Source: Nocardioides zhouii (GTDB lineage: Bacteria; Actinomycetota; Actinomycetes; Propionibacteriales; Nocardioidaceae). From it: DNA of 64,000 nucleotides. The DNA is taken from the NCBI RefSeq assembly GCF_004137345.1, contig NZ_SDWV01000006.1, forward strand, positions 168,612-232,611, written 5' to 3'. A program made the position numbers and the translations under genes. Below are positions 17,252 to 26,041 of the stretch, one piece after another; the stretch's first letter is position 1; each line of letters starts with the position of its first letter. Below the pieces are notes generated by a model. It saw nothing but the letters and a program-made list of their open reading frames with translations, searched no databases and was not told the DNA's origin.

Positions 17252-18151
17252 TCAGCTCCTGCGCGTGAAGGTGGCGACGATGCCGGGGTGATCGGTGACC
17301 AGGCGACGGTACGAGTCGAAGGAGTCGATGCGGAAGTCGGAGTCGCGCTCGCCCATGACGTAGTCGATCCCGGATCCACCCGCGCGACCGGTGTAGTTGG
17401 TCTCGAGCCGCAGGGGCCGGGTGATCCGCCCCTTGACGAGGGCGTCGGTGGTGTCGCGGTTCTCGGTGACGTTGCAGTCGCACATCGCCACGAACTGGTG
17501 CCCCTCGGTCGTGTTCTCCGCCAGGGCGCGCACCCGGTGCGCCATCCGCCACATCGCCTCGACCCCTGCGCGGTTGGCGTAGTTGGGCCCGCCGTTCCGG
17601 CGGTTGTGGAGGTGGTTGGGCAGGTGGAAGCTCACGGCGCGGATGACGTGGCCGCTCGCGCGGTGCCGGAGCACGGCCACTACGCCGTACTGGTCGTGGG
17701 CGACCTGACCGGTCTGGCGCCGCCACGTCCGCCCGGTGAGGAGGGCGGACCAGGTCCGCTCGAGCTCCCACACGTCCTTGTCGAAGGCGATCGGGTTGTC
17801 GTCCGTGCCGGTCGGCCCCTTCGGCATCAGCAGGGTCCACGACTCCGGCAGCGACGCGCGCAGTGCCGGGCGGCTGAACAGCCGCTCCTGCAACCCGACG
17901 ACCGAGGCACCTCCCCCGATGACCTGCCGGATGTCGTGGCGCATGCCCGCGACCCGCATCCCCTTGCGCAGGTTGAGGGTGGCCACGGAGAAGCGGCCGG
18001 CGGGCCCTGCGGACCGGGCCTCGGACCGTACGTCCTCGCTGGTGGTCGCCCCCGATGCGCCGGCGGCCAGAGCCGAGAGCGGCAGGAGGGTGGCGACGAG
18101 GAGAGCGGTCATGTGGACACGGGCACGGGGCGGCACGGCGGGAAAAAGCAT
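17252..18151 (-). CDS. Secreted endonuclease/exonuclease/phosphatase-fold protein
   Basis: A 299-residue protein with a Sec signal (hydrophobic MTALLVATLLPLSALAAGAS from residue 13) and an EEP fold: TLNLRKG, the metal-binding Glu in VVGLQERLF, an Asn/Asp pair in AMCDCNVTENR (GDFN-like position altered to CDCN), SGIDYVMGE and the closing Asp-His in VTDHPGIVATF. Such enzymes cleave phosphodiesters in nucleic acids or lipids; the substrate is not clear. The ATG at 18151 is supported by a leaderless -10 box; an internal ATG 12 codons later would also leave a good signal peptide. Confidence 0.8.
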   Translation of the reverse strand: MLFPAVPPRARVHMTALLVATLLPLSALAAGASGATTSEDVRSEARSAGPAGRFSVATLNLRKGMRVAGMRHDIRQVIGGGASVVGLQERLFSRPALRASLPESWTLLMPKGPTGTDDNPIAFDKDVWELERTWSALLTGRTWRRQTGQVAHDQYGVVAVLRHRASGHVIRAVSFHLPNHLHNRRNGGPNYANRAGVEAMWRMAHRVRALAENTTEGHQFVAMCDCNVTENRDTTDALVKGRITRPLRLETNYTGRAGGSGIDYVMGERDSDFRIDSFDSYRRLVTDHPGIVATFTRRS

Positions 18152-18158
18152 CCCAAAG

Positions 18159-18164
18159 AAGGTA
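18159..18164 (-). promoter_or_regulatory. -10 element of a leaderless promoter
   Basis: TACCTT on the minus strand lies 7 nt before the ATG at 18151. Confidence 0.5.
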
Positions 18165-18215
18165 GACGAAGCCTCAACTCACGCAAATTCGTCGAGGACG
18201 CGCGGTCGCGGGGCG

Positions 18216-19349
18216 TCAGTCGTCGTGGTGGATGCGGCCCTCGGTCGAGGCCAGCCGCTCCCCGGACCCGCCCCACTGCCGGGCCACGATCTCCGCCGCG
18301 ATCGACACGGCCGTCTCCTCCGGGGTGCGCGCGCCGAGGTCGAGCCCGATCGGCGAGGACAGCAGCGCGATCTCGTCGGCGCTGAGCCCCGCCTCCACCA
18401 GCCGATCCATCCGCTCGTCGTGGGTGCGTCGCGAGCCCATCGCGCCGATGTAGCCGGGGCGTACGTCGTCGTCGAGCCGCAGTGCGACCTCGAGGAGCGG
18501 GACGTCGAACTTCGGGTCGTGGGTGAGCACCGCCAGCACCGTGCGCCGGTCGATGCGGCCGCCCTCGAGCTCGGCGGCGAGGTAGCGGTGGGGCCAGTCG
18601 ACGACGACCTCGTCGGCTCCCGGGAAGCGCGAGTTGGTGGCGAAGACGGGGCGGGCGTCGCAGACGGTCACGTGGTAGCCGAGGAACGAGCCGACCTTGG
18701 CCACGGCCGCGGCGAAGTCGATCGCGCCGAAGACCAGCATCCGCGGCTTCGGCGCGAAGCCCCAGACGAAGACCCGCATGCCCTCGCCCCGGCGCTCGCC
18801 GTCGGGGCCGTAGGTCAGCGTGGCGTTGGTGCCCGCCGCGAGCAGGCCGAGCGCGTCGTCGTGCACGGCGTCGTCCGCCCGGGGCGAGCCCAGGCTGCCG
18901 TCGGCCGGGGCGTGCGGGCGGACGACCATCCGACGCCCCCGCCACTCCGGATCGGGGTGCTCGATGACGGTGGCCAGGGCGACGGGCCGGCCGGCCTCGA
19001 TGTCGGCGGCGATCTCGCCCAGCTTCGGGAAGGTCGTGCGGGAGACCTGCTCGACGAAGACGTCGAGGATGCCGCCGCAGGTCAGGCCGACCGCGAAGGC
19101 GTCGTCGTCGGAGACGCCGTAGCGCTCGAGCACCGGCTGCCCCGAGGTGACCACGGTCTGGGCCAGCTCGTACACCGCGCCCTCGACGCAGCCGCCGGAG
19201 ACGGAGCCCACAGCGGTCTCGTCGGGTCCGACCAGCATCGATGCGCCCGGCGGTCGGGGTGCGGACCGGAAGGTGGCCACGACGGTGCCGACGCCGATCG
19301 TCTCGCCGGCCTCCCACCACTGCATCAGCTCGGGCAGCACGTCACGCAC
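18216..19349 (-). CDS. XdhC/CoxF-family molybdenum cofactor insertion protein
   Basis: A 377-residue XdhC-family maturation factor. The N-terminal CoxI domain shows GTVVATFRSAPRPPGASMLV and GSVSGGCVEGAVYELA; the C-terminal Rossmann domain shows PRMLVFGAIDFAAAVAK and YIGAMGSRRTHDERM. XdhC proteins bind the molybdenum cofactor, help sulfurate it and load it into xanthine-oxidase-type enzymes, here presumably the form II enzyme encoded 3 kb away. The start overlaps the end of the VWA gene by 8 nt, so it is the last gene of the maturation operon. Confidence 0.92.
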   Translation of the reverse strand: MRDVLPELMQWWEAGETIGVGTVVATFRSAPRPPGASMLVGPDETAVGSVSGGCVEGAVYELAQTVVTSGQPVLERYGVSDDDAFAVGLTCGGILDVFVEQVSRTTFPKLGEIAADIEAGRPVALATVIEHPDPEWRGRRMVVRPHAPADGSLGSPRADDAVHDDALGLLAAGTNATLTYGPDGERRGEGMRVFVWGFAPKPRMLVFGAIDFAAAVAKVGSFLGYHVTVCDARPVFATNSRFPGADEVVVDWPHRYLAAELEGGRIDRRTVLAVLTHDPKFDVPLLEVALRLDDDVRPGYIGAMGSRRTHDERMDRLVEAGLSADEIALLSSPIGLDLGARTPEETAVSIAAEIVARQWGGSGERLASTEGRIHHDD

Positions 19350-20466
19350 GCGCGATCACCTCCGTGAGGTCGGCAAAGGTCGCCAGCGAGTGACCGGCGA
19401 GGAAGTCGTCGCAGTGCGGGAGCGCCGCGACGACGCCGCCCTGGAGCGGCTCGTAGCCCGCCTTGCCGCGGTGGGGGTTGACCCAGATGACGCGGTGCGC
19501 GACCCGGCGCAGCCGGGCCATCTGCTCGCCGAGGAGCTCGGCGTCGCCACGCTCCCAGCCGTCGCTGAAGACCACCACCACGGCTCCGCGCGCCATGCCC
19601 CGCTGTCCCCAGCGGTCGAGGAACACCCGGATCGTCTCCCCGAGCCGCGTGCCGCCCGACCAGTCGGGCACGACCTCGCCGGCCGCGACGATCGCGCGGT
19701 CGGCGTCGGGCGAGCGCAGGGCGCGGGTGACATGGGTCAGGCGGGTGCCGACCGTGAAGGTCTCGACGGTGCCGCCCGCGGCGCGTCCCGACTGGGTGAG
19801 GCGGTGGGCGAGCCGCACCAGCGCGTCGGCGTACGCGCTCATCGAGCCGCTCACGTCGACGAGCAGCACCACCCGGCGGGGTCGTACGCCGCGGCGGCGC
19901 CAGGCGATGTCGCCCGGCTCGCCGAGGTGGCGGAGCGAGTTGCGCAGGGTGCGGGAGGCGTCGATCTCGCCGCGGTGCCACCTCTGGTGCCGGGCCGTGC
20001 GCCGACTGGGCGGGCGCAGCGTCAGCCGGACGAACATCCGGGCCAGCCGGCGCTTCTCTGCGGAGTCGAGCGTCGCGACGTCGCGGTGCCGGAGGACCTC
20101 GGCCGCCGACGCGGCGGCGCGCACCACGTCCTCGTCGTCGCCGCCGTCGCCCCCACCGGTCTCGGTGTCGGGCAGGAGGTGGGCGGTCGAGGGTCGCGAG
20201 GCCTCGCGCGGCCGGGCCTGCGGCAGGCCGTCGCGCGCGTTGAACCAGGCCGCGAAGACCTGGTCGTGGCGGAAGAGGTCGTCGGGCGAGGCGCAGAGCG
20301 TCGCCCGGCCGGCCCAGTAGGTCGCCTGCCGGTCGTCGGCGCCGACCTCGGCGACAGCGGCCAGGAAGCCCTGGGCCCGGTCCTGCGTGACGGCGACGCC
20401 GGCGGCGCGCAGCGCCCGGGTGAAGCCGAGGAACACCTCGTCGGCGGCGTGGGCAGTGGCCGTCAC
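19342..20466 (-). CDS. VWA-domain protein, CoxE family
   Basis: A 374-residue protein with a C-terminal von Willebrand factor A domain. The MIDAS motif DVSGSMS is intact near residue 203, with later Thr and Asp ligands (WSGGTRLGE and VVVFSDGWERGD). In carboxydotrophs CoxE works with the AAA ATPase CoxD to assemble the metal centre of the hydroxylase. The GTG start overlaps the TGA of the ATPase gene (GTGA) and the stop overlaps the XdhC gene. Residues 95-120 form an acidic Gly-rich linker. Confidence 0.9.
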   Translation of the reverse strand: MTATAHAADEVFLGFTRALRAAGVAVTQDRAQGFLAAVAEVGADDRQATYWAGRATLCASPDDLFRHDQVFAAWFNARDGLPQARPREASRPSTAHLLPDTETGGGDGGDDEDVVRAAASAAEVLRHRDVATLDSAEKRRLARMFVRLTLRPPSRRTARHQRWHRGEIDASRTLRNSLRHLGEPGDIAWRRRGVRPRRVVLLVDVSGSMSAYADALVRLAHRLTQSGRAAGGTVETFTVGTRLTHVTRALRSPDADRAIVAAGEVVPDWSGGTRLGETIRVFLDRWGQRGMARGAVVVVFSDGWERGDAELLGEQMARLRRVAHRVIWVNPHRGKAGYEPLQGGVVAALPHCDDFLAGHSLATFADLTEVIARA

Positions 20467-21341
20467 TGCGCCAGCATCCGGTCCAGGGCGGCCTTCACCC
20501 GGTCGGAGTCCTCGCGGTACTTCAGGAGCGCACCCAGGGTCGCGGCGGCCGAGGCCAGGTCCAGCTCGGCGGTGCCGAGGTGGGTCAGGGCGCGGGCCCA
20601 GTCGAGGGTCTCGGCCACCCCGGGCGGCTTGAGGAGGTCGTCGCGCGTGCGCAGCTGCTGGACGAGCCTGACGACCTGCCGGGCAAGCGCCTCGCTGACC
20701 TCGGGCGCGCGCGACCGTACGATCTCGACCTCGCGCTCGAGGCCGGGGTGGTCGATCCAGTGGTAGAGGCAGCGCCGCTTGAGCGCATCGTGCAGCTCGC
20801 GCGTGCGGTTCGACGTCAGCACGACCAGCGGCGGCTCGGGGGCGGTGATCGTCCCGAACTCGGGGATCGTCACCTGCCACGTCGAGAGCACCTCGAGCAG
20901 GAACGCCTCGAACTCGTCGTCGGCGCGATCCACCTCGTCGACCAGCAGCACGGCGGGCGCCTGGCGCAGCGCCGCGAGCACGGGGCGCGACAGCAGGAAG
21001 CGCTCGTCGTACAGGCTCTTCTCGGCCTCGTCGGAGTCGACCTCGCCGCCGGCCTCCAGCGCGCGCAGGTGGAGGATCTGGCGCGGGAAGTCCCAGTCGT
21101 AGAGCGCCTGGCTCGCGTCGATCCCCTCGTAGCACTGGAGACGGACGAGCGGCAGCTCGAGGCTCTGCGCGAGGGCCTCGGCCAGCGCGGTCTTGCCCGT
21201 GCCGGGCTCACCCTCCAGCAGCAGCGGCCGCTGCATTCGCGACGCCAGGAAGACGACCGTGGCCAGCTCCTCGTCGGCGAGGTAGCCGGTCGTGCCCAGC
21301 CGAGCGGCCACGTCCGCGACGGAGTCCATACCTGTCGACAT
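20463..21341 (-). CDS. MoxR-type AAA+ ATPase, CoxD family
   Basis: A 292-residue AAA+ ATPase. Walker A is GEPGTGKT at residues 44-51, Walker B VLLVDEVDRAD near 130, sensor 1 VVLTSNRTRELHDALKRRC and an arginine finger within that stretch. MoxR/CoxD ATPases act with VWA partners as metal-enzyme assembly chaperones, which matches the CoxE-like protein coupled downstream. The ATG at 21341 has a TAGCCT -10 element 6 nt away, so this three-gene maturation operon has its own leaderless promoter. Confidence 0.92.
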   Translation of the reverse strand: MSTGMDSVADVAARLGTTGYLADEELATVVFLASRMQRPLLLEGEPGTGKTALAEALAQSLELPLVRLQCYEGIDASQALYDWDFPRQILHLRALEAGGEVDSDEAEKSLYDERFLLSRPVLAALRQAPAVLLVDEVDRADDEFEAFLLEVLSTWQVTIPEFGTITAPEPPLVVLTSNRTRELHDALKRRCLYHWIDHPGLEREVEIVRSRAPEVSEALARQVVRLVQQLRTRDDLLKPPGVAETLDWARALTHLGTAELDLASAAATLGALLKYREDSDRVKAALDRMLAQ

Positions 21342-21347
21342 GTCGTC

Positions 21348-21353
21348 AGGCTA
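21348..21353 (-). promoter_or_regulatory. -10 element of a leaderless promoter for the maturation operon
   Basis: TAGCCT on the minus strand lies 6 nt before the ATG at 21341. Confidence 0.5.
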
Positions 21354-21385
21354 CGACCCGGCACGTTGGTCGGACGTTGGGCCGG

Positions 21386-21937
21386 TCAGCGGGAGTCGAC
21401 GTCGACGCCGGTGGCCAGGTCCCCGCACTCGACCAGGACCACCTCGTGGGCGGCGAGGTAGTCCCGCGCCCCGCGGTCGCCGGTCGCGCTCGCGACCACG
21501 CCCGCCCAGTGGTCGCGGCCGATCAGCACGGGGTGGCCGGGCACGCCGTCGTACGCCGCCCGGGCGACGACGTCGGCACCCGTGGCCGCTGCCGCCAGCC
21601 GGGCCACGACGGCGGCGTCGACGTCGGGCAGGTCGACCAGGGAGACGAGGGCGGAGTCGTGCGCGGTCGACGCGAGCGCGGCGAGACCGGCGCGCAGCGA
21701 CGCACCCATCCCCTCGGCCCAGTCGTCGGCGCGGATGCGCGAGACCGACATCGGCAGGAGCGCCGCCGCCTCGTCCGCCCCGGCTCCGAGCACGACGACG
21801 ATCTCGGCGCACGGCCGCAGCGCCTGCACCGAGCGCAGCAGCCACGAGGTGCCGTCGTCGTCGCGCGCAAGGGCCTTCGGCCCGCCGAACCGCTCCCCCG
21901 AGCCTGCGGCGAGCAGGACGCCGACGACCGACGTCAC
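21386..21937 (-). CDS. MobA/MocA-like molybdenum cofactor nucleotidyltransferase
   Basis: A 183-residue NTP-transferase with the signature GVLLAAGSGERFGGPKAL at the N-terminus, the uridine/cytidine-binding region and SLVDLPDVDAAVVARL. The family attaches CMP or GMP to molybdopterin; the xanthine-oxidase-type partner enzymes here use the cytosine dinucleotide, so MocA activity (molybdenum cofactor cytidylyltransferase) is the likely role. The GTG start overlaps the TGA of the lipoprotein gene (GTGA). It lies directly upstream of the CoxD-like gene, which has its own promoter. Confidence 0.85.
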   Translation of the reverse strand: MTSVVGVLLAAGSGERFGGPKALARDDDGTSWLLRSVQALRPCAEIVVVLGAGADEAAALLPMSVSRIRADDWAEGMGASLRAGLAALASTAHDSALVSLVDLPDVDAAVVARLAAAATGADVVARAAYDGVPGHPVLIGRDHWAGVVASATGDRGARDYLAAHEVVLVECGDLATGVDVDSR

Positions 21938-22437
21938 TGGGCGAAGGCCTCGTCGTACAACGCCTGCAGCTCCGGGCTCTGCTCGGCGGTGAAGCCGCAC
22001 AGGGTGACCCGGGTGTCCGTCGCGCTGACGAGGTAGGACTTCCCGGCCTCGAAGTCGACGGCCATCAGGAGGTCCTGCAGGTCCTGGCTGGGCGACTCGA
22101 CGGTGACGGTGTCGGCCTCGTCGCCGGCGTACCACTGGTCGACCGACAGGGTCGCCGTGCCGCCGTCGAGGGACGTGACCGTGCCGGCGAACGCGGTGTC
22201 GAAGGTCGCCAGTGTCTCGGCCGAGGGCATCGCGCACTTGGCGGCCGCCGAGCCGTCGGCCGTGAGGGCCAGGGTGCCACCGGATCCGCTGTCGGCGTCC
22301 GGGCTGGTGGGTGCGCTGGTGTCGCGGCCCGTGTCCTCACCAGTGCCGTCGTCGCTCCCGCCGCACGCGGACAGGAACGCCAGGGCGACGACGAGGAGGG
22401 GCGTGGCGAGAAGGGTGCGGGTTCGAGTGGCGTTCAC
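21934..22437 (-). CDS. Putative lipoprotein coupled to the MocA-like gene
   Basis: A 167-residue lipoprotein: basic start, hydrophobic stretch, lipobox LSAC, then a Gly/Asp/Thr linker to about residue 55 and a small beta-rich domain (FAGTVTSLDGGTATLSVDQW) with two cysteines that could form a disulfide. The GTG at 22437 is chosen because AGGAGG lies 4 nt before it. Co-translation with the molybdenum nucleotidyltransferase is surprising for a surface protein; domains of this look occur in proteins that handle metals or redox at the surface, but no function can be assigned. Confidence 0.7.
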   Translation of the reverse strand: MNATRTRTLLATPLLVVALAFLSACGGSDDGTGEDTGRDTSAPTSPDADSGSGGTLALTADGSAAAKCAMPSAETLATFDTAFAGTVTSLDGGTATLSVDQWYAGDEADTVTVESPSQDLQDLLMAVDFEAGKSYLVSATDTRVTLCGFTAEQSPELQALYDEAFAQ

Positions 22438-22519
22438 GATTCCTCCTGGTGGGACCGGGCCGGTGCCGTCACCGTGCCACATCGATGGGACGGGACTGAG
22501 CCTGCGGGGGTTCCGATCG

Positions 22520-23083
22520 TCACCGGACCGTCGCGTCCGTCTCGTCCTGGCCCTCTTCCTCGTCGATGCGCCGCTTGAGGCGGCCCATGCCGGGGATCTT
22601 GGCGAGCATGTCGTTGAGCTCGCGGGCGACGGTGAGGAGGTCGTGGACGTCCGGGGCGACCGTGCCGAGCGTCGCGAGGACCGGCATCACGTCCTTCTCC
22701 ATCGAGTCGGTCAGCGCGGGCAGCGTGTCGACGAGGCGTACGAGCGCCGCGACCTCGTCCGGGTGGGTGGTGTCCGCGAGCGTCTCGAGGGTCGGCTGCA
22801 GCTTGGTGAGCGACGGCTCGAGGGCGTCGGTCAGGGTGGTGACCCGCCCGATGGCGGTCTCGGCCCCGTCCACGACGCCGTTCGCGCGTACGACGACCAC
22901 GTTGGCCGCCTCGGTGACCTCCCGGACCCGCTGCACCGCCACGTGGGCCCCGTCGAGCAGGGCCTCGGCCCGGTCGAGCAGGGCGAGCGCGCGCGGGACG
23001 GCGCCGATCAGGGCCTCGAACTGGTCACCACCCCGTTCGAGGGCGGACAGGACGTCGCGGGGTCCGGGGACGGGGAGGCGCAT
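22520..23083 (-). CDS. Helical protein of unknown function
   Basis: A 187-residue hypothetical protein made almost wholly of amphipathic helices with heptad-like spacing (for example LIGAVPRALALLDRAEALLD and LEPSLTKLQPTLETLAD) and a charged C-terminus KRRIDEEEGQDETD. No signal peptide or membrane segment. It resembles small actinobacterial coiled-coil proteins of unknown role; comparison with phasin-like or Mce-associated helical domains is speculative. A TAGGAA sequence 6 nt before the ATG may be a weak -10 box. It stands between the cox-like locus and the ABC importer on the same strand. Confidence 0.6.
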   Translation of the reverse strand: MRLPVPGPRDVLSALERGGDQFEALIGAVPRALALLDRAEALLDGAHVAVQRVREVTEAANVVVVRANGVVDGAETAIGRVTTLTDALEPSLTKLQPTLETLADTTHPDEVAALVRLVDTLPALTDSMEKDVMPVLATLGTVAPDVHDLLTVARELNDMLAKIPGMGRLKRRIDEEEGQDETDATVR

Positions 23084-23090
23084 GCCGCAT

Positions 23091-23114
23091 TCCTACCAGC
23101 GGGTCCTACCAGCG
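23091..23114. repeat. Short direct repeat in a promoter region
   Basis: TCCTACCAGCG occurs twice with a 13-bp period, just upstream of the helical protein gene. It could be a tandem operator or a small duplication. Confidence 0.4.
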
Positions 23115-23125
23115 CGCCCTGCCTG

Positions 23126-23935
23126 CTACCTCGCGGCGGCCACGGACTCGTCGGTGCCAGCCAGCTTCTGGGACAGCCAGATCGGGACGATCGAGAGGAC
23201 GATGAGCGCAGCCGCCACGACGTTGACCACGGGAGCCTGGTTGGGTCGGAACAGGTTCTGGTAGATCCAGATCGGCAACGTCTGGATGCCCTGTCCCGCG
23301 GTGAACGTCGTCACGATGATCTCGTCGAACGACAGCGCGAAGGACAGCAGGGCCCCGGCCAGCAGCGCCGAGCGCATCATCGGGAGCGTCACCGACCAGA
23401 AGGTGCGGAACGTGCCCGCACCGAGGTCCATCGACGCCTCCTCCAGGTTGCCACCGAGCCGGCGCAGCCGGGCGATGGCGTTGTTGAAGACCGTGACGAT
23501 GCAGAAGGTCGCGTGCGAGACCACCAGCGTCAGCATCCCCAGCTCGATCCCGAACATCGTGAGGAAGGCGTTGGCCAGCGCGATGCCCGTCACCACGCCG
23601 GGCAGTGCGATCGGCAGGATGATCAGGAGCGACACGGTGTCGCGGCCGAAGAAGCGGAACCGTTGCAGCGCCAGCGCTGCCATCGTGCCCAGCACGAGCG
23701 CGATGACCGTGGCCACCAGGGCCACCTCGAGCGACACCACGATCGCGTTGCGGGCACCCTCGCTGTCGACCGCCGCCGACCACCACTTCGTCGTGAACCC
23801 CGGCGGTGGCCACTCGAAGGTCCGGGACGTGTTGAACGAGTTCAGCACCACCAGCGCGAGTGGCGCGTAGACGAAGAGCAGCACCAGCGCGCTGAACGCC
23901 AGGAGCACCGAACGGGTCATCCGCGAGAAGCTCAC
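23126..23935 (-). CDS. ABC transporter permease, polyamine type (PotC-like)
   Basis: A 269-residue inner-membrane permease with six predicted helices and the EAA loop (EEASMDLGAGTFRTFWSVTLP) that contacts the ATPase. It resembles PotC/YdcV subunits of spermidine/putrescine importers. The GTG start overlaps the TGA of the partner permease (GTGA). It is the last gene of a four-gene operon encoding ATPase, binding protein and two permeases. Polyamines are the likely substrate from family; related opine-type compounds are possible. Confidence 0.9.
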   Translation of the reverse strand: MSFSRMTRSVLLAFSALVLLFVYAPLALVVLNSFNTSRTFEWPPPGFTTKWWSAAVDSEGARNAIVVSLEVALVATVIALVLGTMAALALQRFRFFGRDTVSLLIILPIALPGVVTGIALANAFLTMFGIELGMLTLVVSHATFCIVTVFNNAIARLRRLGGNLEEASMDLGAGTFRTFWSVTLPMMRSALLAGALLSFALSFDEIIVTTFTAGQGIQTLPIWIYQNLFRPNQAPVVNVVAAALIVLSIVPIWLSQKLAGTDESVAAAR

Positions 23936-24813
23936 AGCGAGTCCAGCGCTCCCGTCCGGCGTACGGCCGTGAGGTAGACCAGCATCGCCGCGACCGGGAT
24001 CGTCGCAACGGCGGCCGCGAACGGCAGGTTGTTGCCCGTGAGGAACGAGTCGTAGACGACGTTGCCGAGCATCTGGTTGGCGCCGCCGACGATCTTCACC
24101 GCGATGTAGTCGCCGAGGGTCAGGGAGAAGGTGAAGATCGATCCCGCGACCGCCGCCGGGAACAGCACCGGCAGGACGACGCGCCGCATCGTGGTGCCGG
24201 TGCCGGCGCCCAGGTCTGCCGAGGCCTCGATGAGGGAGTTCGGCAGCCGCTCGAGGCCGGCGTACATCGGCAGGATCATGTAGGGCAGCCAGAGGTACGA
24301 CAGCGTCAGCACCGTCGCCGCCAGCCCGTAGCCGGGCGACAACCCGACGGCGTCGAGCGGACCGCCGCTCGCGAACATGCCGCGCCAGGCGTACGCCTTG
24401 ACCAGGTACGACGCCCACAGCGGCGTCAGCACGGCGATCACGAGGATCCGCTGGAGCCGCGGCGAGGCGACCTTTGCCATGTAGAGGGCGACCGGGAACG
24501 CCAGGACGGCGTCGATGATCGTCACCGCGGCTGCGATGAGAAGCGTGCGCACCGTGATCGTGCGGTAGACGTCGATCGTGAAGAGGTCGCGGTAGTTGTC
24601 GAGGGTCCAGATCCGCTCGATGTTGCCGCCGAAGGCGTCGACGGACCACAGCGACGTGATGAAGAGCGCCGCCAGCGACCCGAGGTAGAGCACCCCGAGC
24701 CACAACATCGGCGGCCCCAGCAGCAGCCCGAGGCGGAGCCGGGGACGGCGGTGCAGCACCCCTGCGCGGAGTGCCACACCGCCTCCCGGTCGTCCGTCCT
24801 GCTGCTGGGCCAA
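23932..24813 (-). CDS. ABC transporter permease, polyamine type (PotB-like)
   Basis: A 293-residue permease with six predicted membrane helices and the EAA loop (EASADLGAGTGTTMRRVVLP). The start is taken as TTG at 24813, 4 nt after the binding-protein stop; an internal GTG 12 codons later is an alternative and would leave the basic RRPRLRLG before the first helix. Paired with the PotC-like subunit by a GTGA overlap, as expected for a heterodimeric channel. Confidence 0.88.
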   Translation of the reverse strand: MAQQQDGRPGGGVALRAGVLHRRPRLRLGLLLGPPMLWLGVLYLGSLAALFITSLWSVDAFGGNIERIWTLDNYRDLFTIDVYRTITVRTLLIAAAVTIIDAVLAFPVALYMAKVASPRLQRILVIAVLTPLWASYLVKAYAWRGMFASGGPLDAVGLSPGYGLAATVLTLSYLWLPYMILPMYAGLERLPNSLIEASADLGAGTGTTMRRVVLPVLFPAAVAGSIFTFSLTLGDYIAVKIVGGANQMLGNVVYDSFLTGNNLPFAAAVATIPVAAMLVYLTAVRRTGALDSL

Positions 24814-24817
24814 CGCG

Positions 24818-26041
24818 TCAGCCCTTGATCTCGGTCCAGGCCTGCGTCCAGTCCTGGTACGTCGTGCACGTCACGTCCGTACGCCCGTCCAGGCACTGCT
24901 CGATCGGCGTCGTCCAGTAGTGGATCTTCTCGGCGTAGGCCTCGTCACCGGCGTGGTACGACTCGCAGAAGCCGTCACTGGTGAGGTCACACGCCTTCTC
25001 GTTGGCCGGCGCCTCGCCGAACCACTCGGCGACCGCGGCGTTGGCCTCCGGGCTGACGATGTGGTTGAGCCACGCGTACGCACAGTTGGGCGCCTCGGTC
25101 TTCGACGACACCATCCAGGTGTCCGACCAGCCGGTGGATCCCTCGTCGGGGAGGAACGCCTCGACGGTTGCGCCCTCCGACTGGGCGAGGTTGGCGATCA
25201 CCTGCCACGTGGTGCCGATGACCGAGTCGCCGGTCTTGAAGGCCTGCGTCTCCTTGAGGTAGTCCGACCAGTACTCGCCGACGTGCTCGCGCTGCTGCTT
25301 CAGCAGGTCCACGGCAGCCGCCAGCTGGTCGGCGTCGAGGGAGTAGGGGTCCTTGATGCCCAGGTCGGGCTGCGTGTTCATCAGGTACAGCGCCGCGTCG
25401 GCGATGTAGATCGGCGAGTCGTACGACGTCACCTTGCCGCTGTAGGTGCCGGCGTCGTCGAAGACCGAGCTCCAGCTCGTGGGCGCGGGGTCGACCTCAT
25501 CGGTGTTGTACATCAGCAGGTTGGCGCCGTAGCCGTGGGGCACGCCGTACATCTGCCCGTCGACGGAGTTCCAGTCGCGGTCCTTGAGGAACGACCACAC
25601 GTCGGCGTAGTTGTCGATGAGGTCGGTATTGACCGGCGCGACGTCACCGCCCGCGATCAGGCGCAGCGAGGCGTCACCGGACGCCGACACCACGTCGTAC
25701 TGCCCGGACTTCATCAGGCTGACGGCCTCGTCCGACGTGCCGAAGTACTTCACCTCGACCTGGCAGCCCGTCCCCTCCTCGAACGGCGTGACCCAGTCGA
25801 CCGACTTGTCGGTCGAGCCGTCCTCGGCGTAGCCGGGCCACGCGAGCACGCTGAGGGTGCCCTCGTTGTCGCCGAGGGACTCGGCCATCTCGATGTCGGG
25901 GGCGGTGAACCCGCCCTGCTCCTCGGAGCCGGTGGCGCCGCCGCCTCCGCCGTCGTCGTCCCCGCTGGACGTCCCGCATCCGGTCAGGACCAGCGCGAGC
26001 ACCGCTCCTGTCGCCGCGCGGGTGATCGTGGATCTCCTCAT
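24818..26041 (-). CDS. ABC transporter substrate-binding lipoprotein, polyamine type (PotD-like)
   Basis: A 407-residue lipoprotein with lipobox LTGC and an Asp/Gly-rich linker to about residue 45, then a two-lobed binding fold. Typical PotD-type features are LSVLAWPGYAEDG, VEVKYFGTSDEAVSLMKSG, GVPHGYGANLLMYNTDEV and DSPIYIADAALYL. Four cysteines near the C-terminus (residues 358-395) probably make disulfides. It would capture a polyamine or similar cation outside the membrane. The ATG overlaps the ATPase stop (ATGA). Confidence 0.9.
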   Translation of the reverse strand: MRRSTITRAATGAVLALVLTGCGTSSGDDDGGGGGATGSEEQGGFTAPDIEMAESLGDNEGTLSVLAWPGYAEDGSTDKSVDWVTPFEEGTGCQVEVKYFGTSDEAVSLMKSGQYDVVSASGDASLRLIAGGDVAPVNTDLIDNYADVWSFLKDRDWNSVDGQMYGVPHGYGANLLMYNTDEVDPAPTSWSSVFDDAGTYSGKVTSYDSPIYIADAALYLMNTQPDLGIKDPYSLDADQLAAAVDLLKQQREHVGEYWSDYLKETQAFKTGDSVIGTTWQVIANLAQSEGATVEAFLPDEGSTGWSDTWMVSSKTEAPNCAYAWLNHIVSPEANAAVAEWFGEAPANEKACDLTSDGFCESYHAGDEAYAEKIHYWTTPIEQCLDGRTDVTCTTYQDWTQAWTEIKG

